Below are positions 1-9,155 of a stretch of 12,692 nt of DNA, one piece after another (position 1 is the first letter of the stretch; every line of letters begins with the position of its first letter). Origin of the DNA: an uncultured Oribacterium sp. (GTDB taxonomy: Bacteria; Bacillota; Clostridia; Lachnospirales; Lachnospiraceae); assembly GCA_938030845.1 (NCBI GenBank), contig CALHIC010000213.1:1-12692 (forward strand), read 5' to 3'. The position numbers and the translations under genes are program-made. The notes under the pieces are model-generated. The model did not search any database and had not been told where the DNA came from. It worked only from the letters and a program-made list of their open reading frames with translations.

Positions 1-1777
1 GGACTTCTTCCTTTTGAAAATATTCCAATACCCAGGCCTTAACCTTCTCCAAATCCTGTGCAAGAATCAAAAGCTCAGGATCCTCTCCCACCTTAACCAC
101 TCTTCCTTCCACTACGGTATTTTGCAAAATATCCTGAAAATCTTCTTCCTTGGCCTTTCCTCTTTCCAGCTCTTCCAATTTCAAGAGCTGATAGCCGGCA
201 TTTTCCAGGGTTATTAGAATGTTCTTTTCTATACCTTGATAATTTGCGTCTTTAAAATCCTCTTGGGAGGAGAGATAGAGCAGATCCCCCTTAGTTTGCA
301 GCTCGGGAAGGAGAGACAACAGGGCATCAAAGACCTTGGCATTGCCCTTTTTCCATAACTTTTCCCGTAATTCCGCCTTTGCCATACCGATGCGATAGGG
401 ATGGGCTTTTCGGAATTTTTCCAACTCTTCCTTACATTTACTCTCCCAATAAAATTTATTGTCTCCATGAAGATAAACTGTTCCCTGCTGCAAAGGAAGC
501 TCACAAAGCTTTCCGTTACCCCGTAGTTCCTCCACAAGGGGAAGCAATTCCTCATTTTCCAAAGAAAGGTCTTTTCCCGCCTCCTTTAGGCCGGCACCAA
601 ATTTTGCCTCCAGGAAATAACTTTCCAAAGTCTCCTCTAAAGAGCCCTCTTCCTTTCGTCTTAAGGCATCAATTTCCTCTTCCCGGAAACGTTTTTTCTT
701 CTTGGCATTGGCCTCCAGAACAGTTCCTCCGCCAATGGTTTCCACAGGGCTGTAAAACCGAAGAAGGAAGGGATCCCCTTTGGCAAAAACCATTTCCTGC
801 TCTAAAAGAATCTGACAATATCCCTCTTCCCCTGCCTTAAGCTCCTCTTTGTCCAGAAGAATAATACGACAAAGCAGTTCTGCGGTACCGGTCAGAAAAT
901 GCAGTCTCTCTCTGTTTTTAACGGTTCTTTGGGAGGAGGGAAGAATGCGTACCTTGGCATCCAAAAGCTTGGTATTTTCAAAGCTGTTTTCCCGAGCCAG
1001 TACAGCGCCCTTCTTGATATCGCCCTTCTTTAATCCTGTAAGGTTCAAGGCCACTCTCTGTCCTGCCACCGCCTGCTCTGCATCCTGTTCATGAACCTGG
1101 ATATTTCGGATGCGCACCGGAAGACGCTTGGGATAAATCTCCACCCCATCCCCCTTTGTCAAAGTTCCGGAAATCAAGGTACCGGTAATAATGGTTCCCA
1201 AGCCCTGCAGGCTGAAGATTCTGTCAATGGGGAGTCTGGGTAGACCGCTGGGGCTTTTTTCCGGAAGAGTTTTCACCATTTCCAAAATAGCATCCTTGCA
1301 GCCATCGATTCCCGCTCCGGTTTTCGTGGATACCTCCACAATCTTAGCCTTCTCCAGCATGGTTCCCCGGAATTCCTCCCGAATATCCTCTTTTACCATG
1401 GAAATCCAGTCCTCATCCACCAAATCACATTTGGTCAGTACCACAATGCAGTTCTCAATGCCAAGCAGAGAAAGGATGTCCAAATGCTCTCTGGTCTGGG
1501 GCATGATTCCCTCATCCGCCGCCACCACCAGGAGCACCATATCCATACCGCAAACTCCGGAAACCATCTGCTGAATAAATTTCTCATGTCCCGGTACATC
1601 GATGACGCCGCAGCGGGTGCCGTCCTTTAAGTCAAACCAGGTAAAGCCCAGCTCGATGGTAATTCCCCGATCCTGTTCTTCCTTTAAGCGATCCGTCTCT
1701 CTTCCGGTTAAAGCACGAATAAGAGAAGTTTTGCCATGGTCAATGTGTCCGGCAGTTCCGATAATGATATGTTTCAT
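1..1777 (-). CDS. selB: Selenocysteine-specific translation elongation factor SelB, partial at its C-terminus
   Basis: SelB is the GTPase that carries Sec-tRNA(Sec) to the ribosome at UGA codons marked by a SECIS element. The frame is open from the ATG at 1777 to the window edge, 592 codons, so only the last few dozen residues of a family member of roughly 620-650 aa should be missing. Visible motifs are the P-loop [11 protein letters not shown] (residues 7-17), the SelB-type effector stretch RGITIELGF (37-45), DVPGH (60-64) and, further on, TKCD. These are followed by the EF-Tu-like beta-barrel domains (GTIITGTL) and a charged helical C-terminal part expected to be the winged-helix SECIS-binding region. 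TGGAGG lies just upstream of the ATG. The gap to lgt is 21 bases, which suggests co-transcription. No frameshift was seen in the stretches I translated. EF-Tu proper is excluded by the motif set and by the separate tuf gene in this window. Confidence 0.95.
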   Translation of the reverse strand, partial: MKHIIIGTAGHIDHGKTSLIRALTGRETDRLKEEQDRGITIELGFTWFDLKDGTRCGVIDVPGHEKFIQQMVSGVCGMDMVLLVVAADEGIMPQTREHLDILSLLGIENCIVVLTKCDLVDEDWISMVKEDIREEFRGTMLEKAKIVEVSTKTGAGIDGCKDAILEMVKTLPEKSPSGLPRLPIDRIFSLQGLGTIITGTLISGTLTKGDGVEIYPKRLPVRIRNIQVHEQDAEQAVAGQRVALNLTGLKKGDIKKGAVLARENSFENTKLLDAKVRILPSSQRTVKNRERLHFLTGTAELLCRIILLDKEELKAGEEGYCQILLEQEMVFAKGDPFLLRFYSPVETIGGGTVLEANAKKKKRFREEEIDALRRKEEGSLEETLESYFLEAKFGAGLKEAGKDLSLENEELLPLVEELRGNGKLCELPLQQGTVYLHGDNKFYWESKCKEELEKFRKAHPYRIGMAKAELREKLWKKGNAKVFDALLSLLPELQTKGDLLYLSSQEDFKDANYQGIEKNILITLENAGYQLLKLEELERGKAKEEDFQDILQNTVVEGRVVKVGEDPELLILAQDLEKVKAWVLEYFQKEEV

Positions 1778-1798
1778 GAAGTCCTCCAAAGCAAGTAT

Positions 1799-2662
1799 TT
1801 ACAGGCTCCCCTTCTTTTTGGCATAAAGGATGACCTGGGCGATGATACTGATCACAAATAAAAGCAAAGAAAGCATCTGACTAACCGCAATGCCGGTTCC
1901 GAAGAACATCAGGGAATCCGCCCGAAGTCCTTCAATAAAGAAGCGTCCAAAGCCGTATAGCATTAAGTAAAAGAGAAAAATCTGTCCGTCATAATTCTTT
2001 CTTTTAGAGTAAAAATAAAGAAAGGCAAAAACACAGAGATTCCACATACTCTCATAGAAAAATGTGGGATGCACCTGAATATAGGATACGCCGGAAATAT
2101 ATTGCAAATTCGAGAGCACATCGCTATTCAGCATCCCCGGATTCACAATACTTTCCTTAATCCGCATGGCCAGTAAGGAATTCGTATATCCCCCAAAGGC
2201 TTCCGCATTGAAGAAATTCCCCCAACGGCCGATAGCCTGCCCCAAAATCAATCCGATAGCACCGGAATCCGCCATCGGCAGAAAGTTCAGCTTTCTTTTC
2301 TTACAAAAGCCTATACAGGTGGCAATCGCCGCCAATACGCCGCCGTAAATTGCCAATCCTCCCTGACGAATATTGGGAATCTCCAACAAATGCTTGGAAT
2401 AATATTCCCACTCGAAAATCACATAGTAGAGCCTGGCGCCGATGACTCCCAGAACAATCACAATCAAGGCAAAGTCCTGAATATCATCCACCTTGTGGCC
2501 ATGCTTGGCATAATCCCTTGAAGCCACCGACATGCCCAGAAGCATTCCGATTCCGATAATAATGCCGTAGAAAGCTATAGAAAAACCAAAAACCGAGATA
2601 CTGTTCTGTAATTTTTCAATGCCGATTCCCAGATGGGGAAAATATAAATCATAGTTTTCCAT
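1799..2662 (-). CDS. lgt: Prolipoprotein diacylglyceryl transferase
   Basis: Lgt transfers diacylglycerol from phosphatidylglycerol to the lipobox cysteine of prelipoproteins, the first step of lipoprotein maturation, in the cytoplasmic membrane. The 287-residue protein is strongly hydrophobic, with about seven membrane segments (around 24-46, 62-84, 103-120, 133-150, 203-217, 227-244 and 254-281). It carries the family signature [14 protein letters not shown] at 145-158, the HPTFFYES block at 198-205 and [12 protein letters not shown] at 239-250. At the periplasmic site where E. coli has HGG this protein has IYGG (105-108), which to my memory is common in Firmicutes. The start ATG is preceded by a purine-rich GGGAAGGA. 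It follows ligA after a 130-base gap and runs 21 bases short of selB. Confidence 0.95.
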   Translation of the reverse strand: MENYDLYFPHLGIGIEKLQNSISVFGFSIAFYGIIIGIGMLLGMSVASRDYAKHGHKVDDIQDFALIVIVLGVIGARLYYVIFEWEYYSKHLLEIPNIRQGGLAIYGGVLAAIATCIGFCKKRKLNFLPMADSGAIGLILGQAIGRWGNFFNAEAFGGYTNSLLAMRIKESIVNPGMLNSDVLSNLQYISGVSYIQVHPTFFYESMWNLCVFAFLYFYSKRKNYDGQIFLFYLMLYGFGRFFIEGLRADSLMFFGTGIAVSQMLSLLLFVISIIAQVILYAKKKGSL

Positions 2663-2792
2663 TCTCTGTCCTTCCCTTTTATGATACGTGCCCTATCTTC
2701 CGACACTTTAAGTCTCAAATATAGCAGCTCAGAAGCTCATCGCTATCCCCGCAATCCCTTCACTATCCCTTGCCTTTCTTGAACGGCAAAAC
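2663..2792. other. ligA-lgt intergenic spacer
   Basis: This 130-base spacer is the longest gap within the downstream gene group. In the transcribed sense it contains a weak 5-bp hairpin just after the ligA stop (TTGCC/GGCAA) without a T-run, so I do not call a terminator. GGGATAG occurs twice, 20 bases apart (plus-strand positions 2743-2749 and 2763-2769). I found no convincing -35/-10 pair. It could hold a weak promoter for lgt-selB, but the sequence does not show one clearly. Confidence 0.4.
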
Positions 2793-4817
2793 TTAAGCCT
2801 CCAAAAGCTTTAAGAACTCTTCCTCCGTTATAATCGGAACGCCCAGCTCCTTGGCCTTCTTGTTCTTACTGCTTCCGGAAGTACTGTCATTGTTGATTAA
2901 GTAGTCCGTGTTTTGAGACACGGAAGAGCTACTCTGCCCCCCGGCCTTTCGGATTTCCTCCTCTAAAGCCTTTCGATTGGGAAAATGATGAACCGCTCCG
3001 GTAATCACGAAATGCTTTCCGCTGATTCCAGTTTTTTCCTCTTTCTCTTCCTTTTCCAAATGCAAAATAGATAAGAGCTCCCGGACAATCCGGCGATTAT
3101 CTTCCTTTTGAAAATACTCTGCAATACTATCTGCCAAGACCTGCCCAATGCCCTTCACCTGAAGGATTTCTTCTTTTGTAGCGTCCATCAGCTTGTATGG
3201 ATCCTGAGAAAAGGCCTCTGCCAACATTCTACCGTTGCTAACACCGATTCCCTCTATTCCCAGACCATAAAGAAGTCTACCCAGATTGGAAGTTTTAGCC
3301 TTTTCGATATTTTCCTGAATTTTCTCAAAGGACTTTAGGCCAAAGCCCTCCATACCGATAATTTCTTCCCTATACTTTTCCAAGGAAAAGAGATCCGGAA
3401 ACTCCTGGATAAAGCCTCTGCCCAGCCATTTTTCCAAGGTCATCTCGGAAAGCCCCTCGATATTTAGGGCATCTCGGCTGGTAAATAAAGCAAACTGCTT
3501 AATCCGCTTTGCCGGACAATGGGGATTTGTGCAATAGAGCATCTTGGTTTCTTTGTCCTTAACAATCCTGGTTTCTCCCTGACAGGCGGGACAATGCTTG
3601 GGAATCTCCAAATTCCCTGACTTTGTTTTATTTTCCCCAATCTGGGGAATAATCATATTTGCCTTATAAACCGTGATTTCATCTCCGATACCTAGAGCCA
3701 AATCCTCGCAATAGGTGATATTGTGAAGACTGGCTCTGCTGACCACCGTGCCCTCCAGCTCCACCGGAGTAAAAATCGCCACCGGATTAATCAAGCCTGT
3801 TCTGCTGGGAGACCATTCCACGGAAAGAAGCTTTGTAGTTTCCTCCTCATCCTGCCATTTAAAGGCAATGGCATTCCGGGGGAATTTCGCGGTTCTTCCC
3901 AAACTTTCTCCATAGGCGATATCGTTATATAAAAGCACCAGCCCATCGGAGGGGAAGTCATTTTTCGGCATCAGCTTGGAAAACTCCGCCACCGCCTCTT
4001 GGATATTTTCAGCGTTCACCATTTTTCTATGTACCACGGAAAATCCCTGCTTTTCCAGAAAGCGGAACTCTTCCTCATGTTGGTTATGAAAATCCGGAGC
4101 TTTTCCCTCTTCCTCCGCAAGCACCAGGCTAAACAACGAAATCTGCACCCTTCTTTCCTTCGTCACCTTCGGATCCAGCTGACGAACGGAACCGGAACAA
4201 AGATTTCTGGGGTTTTTGTATTTGGCTCCCTCTTCCGGAAGCTCTTCATTGATTCTGGCAAAGTCGGAATAGGAAATAAAGGCCTCCCCCCGAACCACAA
4301 GATGACCCTTAAAAGGAATCTGCAATGGCAGGTTTTGAAAGGTCTTGGCATTTTCCGTAACCAATTCTCCTATGATACCGTTTCCTCTGGTTACCGCCTT
4401 TAATAGCTTTCCCTCCTGATAATGCAAAACGATGGTTAATCCGTCCAATTTCCAGGAAAGAATTCCCTCCTGCCCCTGCAAAAAGCTTTGCAGATCCTCT
4501 ACAGACTTGGTTTTATCCAACGAAAGCATCGGTGTTTCATGGGTTTCCTTGGGTAGAGCGGTAGCTACCGCATAGCCTACATTTTGGCTGGGGCTTCCGG
4601 AAAGTACCACGCCGCTCTCCTTTTCCAGACTCAGCAAAGTATCATAGGCCTTGTCGTACTCTAAGTTGGAGACAATCTCTCTTCCCTCCTGATAGTAGGC
4701 CTTAGCCGCCTCATTTAAAAAGGAAATCAACTCCTTCATTCGGGCAATACTATCCTGCTTGTCGGATTCTTGCAATCCGCTATTTTCTTCCATTTTGCTA
4801 TTCTCTTGACTCCCCAT
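2793..4817 (-). CDS. ligA: NAD+-dependent DNA ligase, divergent LigA
   Basis: LigA seals nicks in duplex DNA using NAD+. The 674 residues show the full architecture: N-terminal NMN-binding Ia region (about 28-75), adenylation domain with nucleotidyl lysine K123 in KLDG (123-126), OB fold (about 325-400), zinc finger with C409, C412, C429 and C434, helix-hairpin-helix repeats (about 480-565) and a C-terminal BRCT domain (about 599-674). Conserved catalytic positions present include E178 (RGE), R204, R212, D291 and K320. Several usually invariant positions differ: ISDAEYD reads VSNLEYD, ELKxDG reads SWKLDG, RGDG reads RGNG, and DGVVIKV reads DGLVLLY. I recall similar sequences in Lachnospiraceae, so this may be a clade form or a second ligase. 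The ATG at 4817 follows AGAGGA; M9 or M27 are possible alternative starts, since the first 25 residues look non-conserved. It lies 37 bases after the pseudouridine synthase gene. Confidence 0.93.
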   Translation of the reverse strand: MGSQENSKMEENSGLQESDKQDSIARMKELISFLNEAAKAYYQEGREIVSNLEYDKAYDTLLSLEKESGVVLSGSPSQNVGYAVATALPKETHETPMLSLDKTKSVEDLQSFLQGQEGILSWKLDGLTIVLHYQEGKLLKAVTRGNGIIGELVTENAKTFQNLPLQIPFKGHLVVRGEAFISYSDFARINEELPEEGAKYKNPRNLCSGSVRQLDPKVTKERRVQISLFSLVLAEEEGKAPDFHNQHEEEFRFLEKQGFSVVHRKMVNAENIQEAVAEFSKLMPKNDFPSDGLVLLYNDIAYGESLGRTAKFPRNAIAFKWQDEEETTKLLSVEWSPSRTGLINPVAIFTPVELEGTVVSRASLHNITYCEDLALGIGDEITVYKANMIIPQIGENKTKSGNLEIPKHCPACQGETRIVKDKETKMLYCTNPHCPAKRIKQFALFTSRDALNIEGLSEMTLEKWLGRGFIQEFPDLFSLEKYREEIIGMEGFGLKSFEKIQENIEKAKTSNLGRLLYGLGIEGIGVSNGRMLAEAFSQDPYKLMDATKEEILQVKGIGQVLADSIAEYFQKEDNRRIVRELLSILHLEKEEKEEKTGISGKHFVITGAVHHFPNRKALEEEIRKAGGQSSSSVSQNTDYLINNDSTSGSSKNKKAKELGVPIITEEEFLKLLEA

Positions 4818-4854
4818 ACCATCCTCTTAACTTCTAAGCCTCTTGCACTGCGGG

Positions 4855-5583
4855 CTATCCCTCAAAAAACGCTAAGTCTTCTCTTTTTATCTCGAAATAT
4901 TCTCCGGGTTTCATTTTTCCCAGTTCTATATTCATCACCCGAATCCGCTTTAAGCGAGTCACTTCATAGCCAAGGGCTTCGCACATTCTACGAATCTGGC
5001 GATTTAAGCCTTCCGTTAAGACAATGTGAAACTGCTTCCGCTGAATCTCCTTGGGCAGCTTCGGGTCCTGCCAAAGCACTGCCCGTCTGGTGCTTCTTTC
5101 CAGTTCCGGAAGGTAAACCCCTGAGGACATTTCCTGTAAAAATTCCTTAGTAATCGGCTTATCCACAGAAACAATATATTCTTTTTCCTTATAGCCGCTG
5201 GCTTTATTGATTTGATTAACCAGATCTCCCTGATTGGTCAAAAGCAACAAGCCTTCAGAGTCCTTATCCAGGCGACCGATCGGATAGATTCTTTCCTTAT
5301 AACCGATGGCCTCGATGACATTTTTCCCTCTGTCCTTCTCTCCGGTGGTACAGATAATGCCTCTTGGCTTATAGTATTTCAGCAGTACAGGCTTTGGTTT
5401 TTCCTTCTTATGCCCTTTTCCGGAAATAAGCTTCCCGTCTAAAAGAATCTCCTCTTTTCCCATAATTTCCATGCCAAGGCTTGCTTTCTCTCCGTTTACC
5501 AAAAGCTTGCCTTCGGAAATATAACGGTCCGCCTCTCTTCTGGAACAAATTCCCATGGCACTGAGCCACTTATTGATACGCAT
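4855..5583 (-). CDS. rluF: 23S rRNA pseudouridine synthase, RsuA/RluB/RluF family, RluF-like
   Basis: The enzyme converts specific uridines in rRNA to pseudouridine. The 242-residue product begins with an S4 RNA-binding domain (about 1-50, INKWLSAMGICSRREADRYI). The catalytic domain carries GRLDKDSEGLLLLTNQGDL with catalytic aspartate D106. The C-terminal stretch GLNRQIRRMCEALGYEV followed by LKRIRVMNI, and the phrase KEYIVSVDKPIT, match E. coli RluF (which modifies U2604 of 23S rRNA) better than RsuA or RluB as I remember them. Substrate specificity is therefore inferred. The start ATG follows AAGGGGGAAGA. It lies 15 bases after queA and 37 bases before ligA, consistent with co-transcription. 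Confidence 0.88.
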   Translation of the reverse strand: MRINKWLSAMGICSRREADRYISEGKLLVNGEKASLGMEIMGKEEILLDGKLISGKGHKKEKPKPVLLKYYKPRGIICTTGEKDRGKNVIEAIGYKERIYPIGRLDKDSEGLLLLTNQGDLVNQINKASGYKEKEYIVSVDKPITKEFLQEMSSGVYLPELERSTRRAVLWQDPKLPKEIQRKQFHIVLTEGLNRQIRRMCEALGYEVTRLKRIRVMNIELGKMKPGEYFEIKREDLAFFEG

Positions 5584-5598
5584 TCTTCCCCCTTATTC

Positions 5599-6624
5599 CT
5601 AATGAATAAACATAGCATCTCCAAAACTGAAAAAACGGTACTTTTCCTTTACCGCCTCTTCGTAGGCATGCAAAATCTTTTCCCTGCTGGACAATGCGGA
5701 AACCAGCATAAGAAGGGTGGACTCCGGCAAATGGAAGTTGGTAATCAAGGCATCCATCACCTTAAATTCAAATCCCGGATAAATGAAAATGTCAGTCCAG
5801 CCGGACTTGGCTTCTATTTTTCCGCTTTCTCTTGCGGCGGACTCCAGGGCTCTACAGGAGGTGGTTCCGGTGCAAATCACTCTTCCTCCTCTTTGCTTGC
5901 AGGCTTCTATCTTCTCCGCCACCTCTTGGGAAACGGAATAATACTCGGAATGCATGTGATGCTTCTCCACTTCCTCCATTTTCACCGGACGGAAGGTACC
6001 GAGGCCTACATGAAGGGTGATGCGAAGAATCTCACCCCCCTTAGCCTCACACTGCTCCAGTAATTCTTTGGTCCAATGCAGTCCCGCCGTAGGAGCCGCC
6101 GCAGAGCCCTCTTCCTTGGCATAGACGGTATTGTAACGGGTTCTGTCCTCTAATTTATGGGTAATATAAGGGGGAAGAGGCATCTCTCCCAGTTGGTCCA
6201 ATACCTCTTCAAAAATTCCGCTGAATTCAAAGCGAATCAGCCGGTTTCCCTCTTCTAAAATATCTACAATTTCCGCCTTCAGTCTTCCATCCCCAAAGGA
6301 AATTCTTGCGCCGGGCTTTAGCTTCTTTCCGGGCTTGACCAGACACTCCCAGTGCTCCTTATCTTTCCGATGCAACAAAAGCACTTCTACCTGAGCCCCG
6401 GTATCTTCCTTCACCCCGTATAATCTTGCCGGAATTACCTTGGTTTCATTTAGCACCAGACAATCTCCCGGATTCAAATAGTCCAGAATTTCATAAAAAT
6501 GCTTATGCTGGATTTCTCCCGTTTCCTTATCTAAAAGCATGAGTCGAGAGGAGGAGCGATTCAGCAGGGGATCCTGCGCAATCAATTCCTCCGGTAAATC
6601 ATAATAAAAATCCTTGGTATTCAT
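5599..6624 (-). CDS. queA: S-adenosylmethionine:tRNA ribosyltransferase-isomerase QueA
   Basis: QueA transfers and isomerises the ribosyl moiety of SAM onto 7-aminomethyl-7-deazaguanine in tRNA to form epoxyqueuosine, the penultimate step of queuosine synthesis at wobble position 34. The 341 residues have the normal family length and show [12 protein letters not shown] (59-70), [13 protein letters not shown] (173-185), VGLGTFRPV (206-214), HHMHSE (222-227), GTTSCRALE (253-261) and [16 protein letters not shown] (295-310). The ATG follows AGAAGGGA with about 8 bases of spacing. No tgt, yajC or queG neighbour is seen here, so the rest of the pathway must lie elsewhere. A TATTAT hexamer in the upstream gap (plus positions 6668-6673) could be a -10, but it lacks a good -35. 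Confidence 0.97.
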   Translation of the reverse strand: MNTKDFYYDLPEELIAQDPLLNRSSSRLMLLDKETGEIQHKHFYEILDYLNPGDCLVLNETKVIPARLYGVKEDTGAQVEVLLLHRKDKEHWECLVKPGKKLKPGARISFGDGRLKAEIVDILEEGNRLIRFEFSGIFEEVLDQLGEMPLPPYITHKLEDRTRYNTVYAKEEGSAAAPTAGLHWTKELLEQCEAKGGEILRITLHVGLGTFRPVKMEEVEKHHMHSEYYSVSQEVAEKIEACKQRGGRVICTGTTSCRALESAARESGKIEAKSGWTDIFIYPGFEFKVMDALITNFHLPESTLLMLVSALSSREKILHAYEEAVKEKYRFFSFGDAMFIH

Positions 6625-6649
6625 GGAATTCCCTTCTGTAACTCTATCT

Positions 6650-6735
6650 TCTATCCGTTACCGGATGATAATACTTTAGCTGTACTATTTCTTTGGATAA
6701 AGACTATATCTGCCAGGTCATCTATCCGTTACCGG
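6650..6735 (-). repeat. 15-bp direct repeat spanning a stop codon
   Basis: The plus-strand 15-mer TCTATCCGTTACCGG occurs at 6650-6664 and again at 6721-6735, 71 bases apart. The second copy contains the TAG stop of the membrane-protein gene, and the first lies in the untranslated gap before queA. Similarity seems to continue degenerately beyond each copy (ACAG..AAAGTA in the transcribed sense), which suggests an old tandem duplication of the gene's 3' end. In the copy nearer queA the repeat forms a small ATCCG-GTAA-CGGAT hairpin. No T-run follows it, so it is not a typical terminator. Confidence 0.7.
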
Positions 6736-7780
6736 CAGTCGTACTTTCTGTAGCTCCTTCTGAGGCTGTCGTAGCTGTTGTTTCCGTACCGACATCCGCT
6801 AAAGTGTCTCCGCCGGCATTTTCTGCCGATGTCGAGTTTTCGGAAGCTGAAGAATTGGCTTCCCCGCCGGGAGCCGGAGAAACACTGCCATCGGATTCTG
6901 TAACCGCAGCAGGCCCATCATCATTTACCTCTAAAAGAGATACCTCAGAATCAATGGAGGCCTGATCCTGGGTATAGATTCTTCCGGTCTGGAAGGCATC
7001 ATAAAGAACAGCCAGTCGAGAATCTGAAGACAGAGCCTCTAAAAGCTGAGAATCCACCGCATTGATTAAATCTTTTACCTCATCATGGGTCTGAATATAT
7101 TCATGGACAAATTTTGTCTGCTCCGGGGTTTTATTTTCCACGAGTTCAAAAGCATTCGCCTCATTTACCCGCATATAGCAGTACATCAAAGCCGGTGCCG
7201 GCGTTTTTGCCCTACGAAAATGTACCTGGTACTGCAGGAAAATAAGCTTTTCATTTTTCCCTATACCGGGCACCGCGTAGGTTTTTATATTGTCATAGGC
7301 TTCAATGTATCCGGCTTGGGTTTTCAGCTGCTTTTGCAACCTTTCTCTTTGCTCCTTGCTTTGATTTTCCACACCGCTAAGACGATAGAGAGTGTCCACA
7401 TCCGCAGCAAGCTTCGCTTGAAAATACTCCTGGAAAAATTTCACCAGCACATCATCATTGTATTCTGCTAAAGTCTGATCTTTATCCTCTTCCACATCTG
7501 AAGAACTGACAATGTTGGAAGCGCTGGCCTTCAGTTTCGGTTTCTCCTGATAGGGTGATGCACCGAAGCCTAAAGCTTCCAATATTTTAATCAGCACGAT
7601 TAAGACCAACACAATAATCGGTATCAGAAAAAAGGATTGCTCATGAAAATCCCTTCTCTTTTTCTGAATCTTATGCAGTTTTCTCTGTCGTTGATTTCTT
7701 TTCTTTAAAATAATCTTTTCTCGACTTTTTTTCGACAACATTTTCTTTACATCATCTAAATTATCAAGATTTTTTCCCAT
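6722..7780 (-). CDS. Single-pass membrane protein with NTF2-like extracytoplasmic domain, function unknown
   Basis: I do not recognise a named gene. The 352-residue product has a very basic cytoplasmic N-terminus (1-48, many Lys and Arg), one membrane helix (about 49-72, FFLIPIIVLVLIVLIKILEALGF) and an extracytoplasmic region. The part at about 108-266 resembles NTF2/SnoaL-like domains of Lachnospiraceae surface proteins (AYDNIKTYAV, YQVHF, and a closing VKDLINAVDSQLLEAL helix). The C-terminal tail (285-352) is low-complexity Ser/Ala/Thr/Glu/Gly, like a flexible wall-spanning or linker segment, but no sortase LPXTG motif or SH3 domain follows. I chose the ATG at 7780 because AGGAC precedes it. 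A longer frame from 7873 would begin inside the tuf terminator and upstream of the candidate promoter. Orientation Nin-Cout is inferred from the positive-inside rule. Confidence 0.75.
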   Translation of the reverse strand: MGKNLDNLDDVKKMLSKKSREKIILKKRNQRQRKLHKIQKKRRDFHEQSFFLIPIIVLVLIVLIKILEALGFGASPYQEKPKLKASASNIVSSSDVEEDKDQTLAEYNDDVLVKFFQEYFQAKLAADVDTLYRLSGVENQSKEQRERLQKQLKTQAGYIEAYDNIKTYAVPGIGKNEKLIFLQYQVHFRRAKTPAPALMYCYMRVNEANAFELVENKTPEQTKFVHEYIQTHDEVKDLINAVDSQLLEALSSDSRLAVLYDAFQTGRIYTQDQASIDSEVSLLEVNDDGPAAVTESDGSVSPAPGGEANSSASENSTSAENAGGDTLADVGTETTATTASEGATESTTAGNG

Positions 7781-7816
7781 ATTTTTTGTCCTATCTTTGT
7801 TCAGTTTAACTTTTCT

Positions 7817-7845
7817 ATCATAACGCACTTTAGGTAAAAAATACA
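7817..7845 (-). promoter_or_regulatory. Candidate promoter for the membrane protein and downstream genes
   Basis: A good -10 hexamer TATGAT (plus 7817-7822) lies 17 bases from a poor -35 TGTATT (plus 7840-7845), just downstream of the tuf terminator and about 40 bases before the ATG at 7780. The position is right for the promoter of the second transcription unit. The weak -35 keeps confidence low. Confidence 0.45.
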
Positions 7846-7847
7846 GC

Positions 7848-7879
7848 AAAAAAGCGTGTTCCTTGCGAAACACGCTTTT
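7848..7879 (-). terminator. Intrinsic terminator of tuf
   Basis: An 11-bp perfect stem (AAAAGCGTGTT, 7869-7879 read on the minus strand pairing with 7850-7860) encloses an 8-base loop and runs into six T residues in the transcribed sense. It lies about 30 bases after the tuf stop. The A-run on the other side means it could also terminate plus-strand transcripts, though no plus-strand gene ends here. Confidence 0.88.
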
Positions 7880-7909
7880 CTTAAAGATTCGTTTAGGGAT
7901 TCTTTCTAA

Positions 7910-9103
7910 TTACTCAAGAATCTTAACAACTCTTCCGGATCCTACAGTTCTTCCACCCTCACGGATAGCGAAACGAAGTCCCTCTTCCATAGCGATTGGG
8001 TGAATAAGATCTACTTCCATCTCAGTGTTATCACCGGGCATAACCATCTCTACGCCGTCTGGCAGCATGCAGATACCAGTTACGTCAGTGGTTCTGAAAT
8101 AGAACTGAGGACGATAGTTGGTGAAGAAAGGAGTATGACGTCCACCTTCATCCTTTGTTAATACGTAAACCTGAGCGGTAAACTTCTTGTGGCACTTTAC
8201 AGAACCCGGCTTACAGATAACCTGTCCTCTTTCGATCTGGTCACGGTTGATACCACGGAGAAGAAGACCAACGTTATCTCCTGCCATAGCCTCATCAAGC
8301 TGCTTACGGAACATCTCGATACCGGTGATAACGGACTTCTGAGTCTCCTCGTTGATTCCAACGATTTCAACTTCATCAGATACGTGAAGAACTCCACGCT
8401 CTACTCTACCGGTAGCAACAGTTCCACGTCCTGTGATGGTGAAGATATCCTCAACAGGCATAAGGAAAGGCTTATCAGTCTCACGAGCTGGCTCTGGGAT
8501 ATAGCTGTCTACAGCATCCATAAGTTCCATGATCTTATCGCCCCACTCGGACTTCGGATCTTCAAGAGCCTTTAATGCGGAGCCCTTGATTACAGGGATG
8601 TCATCTCCAGGGAACTCATACTCGGAAAGAAGCTCTCTAACTTCCATCTCTACAAGCTCAAGAAGCTCTGGATCGTCAACCATGTCACACTTGTTCAGGA
8701 ATACAACGATAGCAGGAACACCTACCTGACGTGCAAGAAGGATGTGCTCTCTTGTCTGCGCCATAACACCGTCGGTAGCAGCTACTACGAGGATAGCTCC
8801 ATCCATCTGAGCAGCACCGGTGATCATGTTCTTAACATAGTCGGCGTGTCCCGGGCAGTCAACGTGAGCATAGTGTCTCTTCTCTGTCTCGTACTCAACG
8901 TGAGAGGTGTTGATGGTGATTCCTCTTTCTCTCTCTTCCGGAGCCTTATCGATGTTAGCGAAGTCTGTTGCTGTGTTACCAGCTACACGGTCTGCTAAAA
9001 CCTTGGTAATAGCAGCTGTAAGAGTTGTCTTACCGTGGTCTACGTGTCCGATAGTTCCGATGTTACAGTGTGGTTTGGTTCGCTCAAAATGCGCCTTTGC
9101 CAT
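7910..9103 (-). CDS. tuf: Translation elongation factor Tu
   Basis: EF-Tu delivers aminoacyl-tRNA to the ribosomal A site as a GTP complex. The 397-residue product has the usual length and a near-textbook sequence: GHVDHGKT (19-26), RGITI (60-64), DCPGH (82-86) and NKCD (137-140), then the two beta-barrel domains ending in [14 protein letters not shown]. Start at ATG 9103 is fixed by AGGAGGG at plus 9111-9117. It is separated from fusA by 268 bases that carry a dedicated promoter, and it is closed by a strong terminator, so it can be expressed from its own transcript as well as from the str operon. Whether a second tuf copy exists elsewhere cannot be seen here. Confidence 0.99.
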   Translation of the reverse strand: MAKAHFERTKPHCNIGTIGHVDHGKTTLTAAITKVLADRVAGNTATDFANIDKAPEERERGITINTSHVEYETEKRHYAHVDCPGHADYVKNMITGAAQMDGAILVVAATDGVMAQTREHILLARQVGVPAIVVFLNKCDMVDDPELLELVEMEVRELLSEYEFPGDDIPVIKGSALKALEDPKSEWGDKIMELMDAVDSYIPEPARETDKPFLMPVEDIFTITGRGTVATGRVERGVLHVSDEVEIVGINEETQKSVITGIEMFRKQLDEAMAGDNVGLLLRGINRDQIERGQVICKPGSVKCHKKFTAQVYVLTKDEGGRHTPFFTNYRPQFYFRTTDVTGICMLPDGVEMVMPGDNTEMEVDLIHPIAMEEGLRFAIREGGRTVGSGRVVKILE

Positions 9104-9155
9104 TTCAATACCCTCCTAATAAATGTAATACAACGAAAATCATGCCAAGCACCAA

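Noticed and set aside
379..840. Plus-strand open frame of 153 codons
   Set aside because: It lies antisense to selB, is rich in Pro, Phe and Leu as expected from the complement of Lys/Glu/Gly-rich coding, and resembles no protein family.
7781..7873. N-terminal extension of the membrane protein from an upstream ATG
   Set aside because: The extension begins inside the tuf terminator and spans the candidate promoter, whereas the ATG at 7780 has a suitable RBS.
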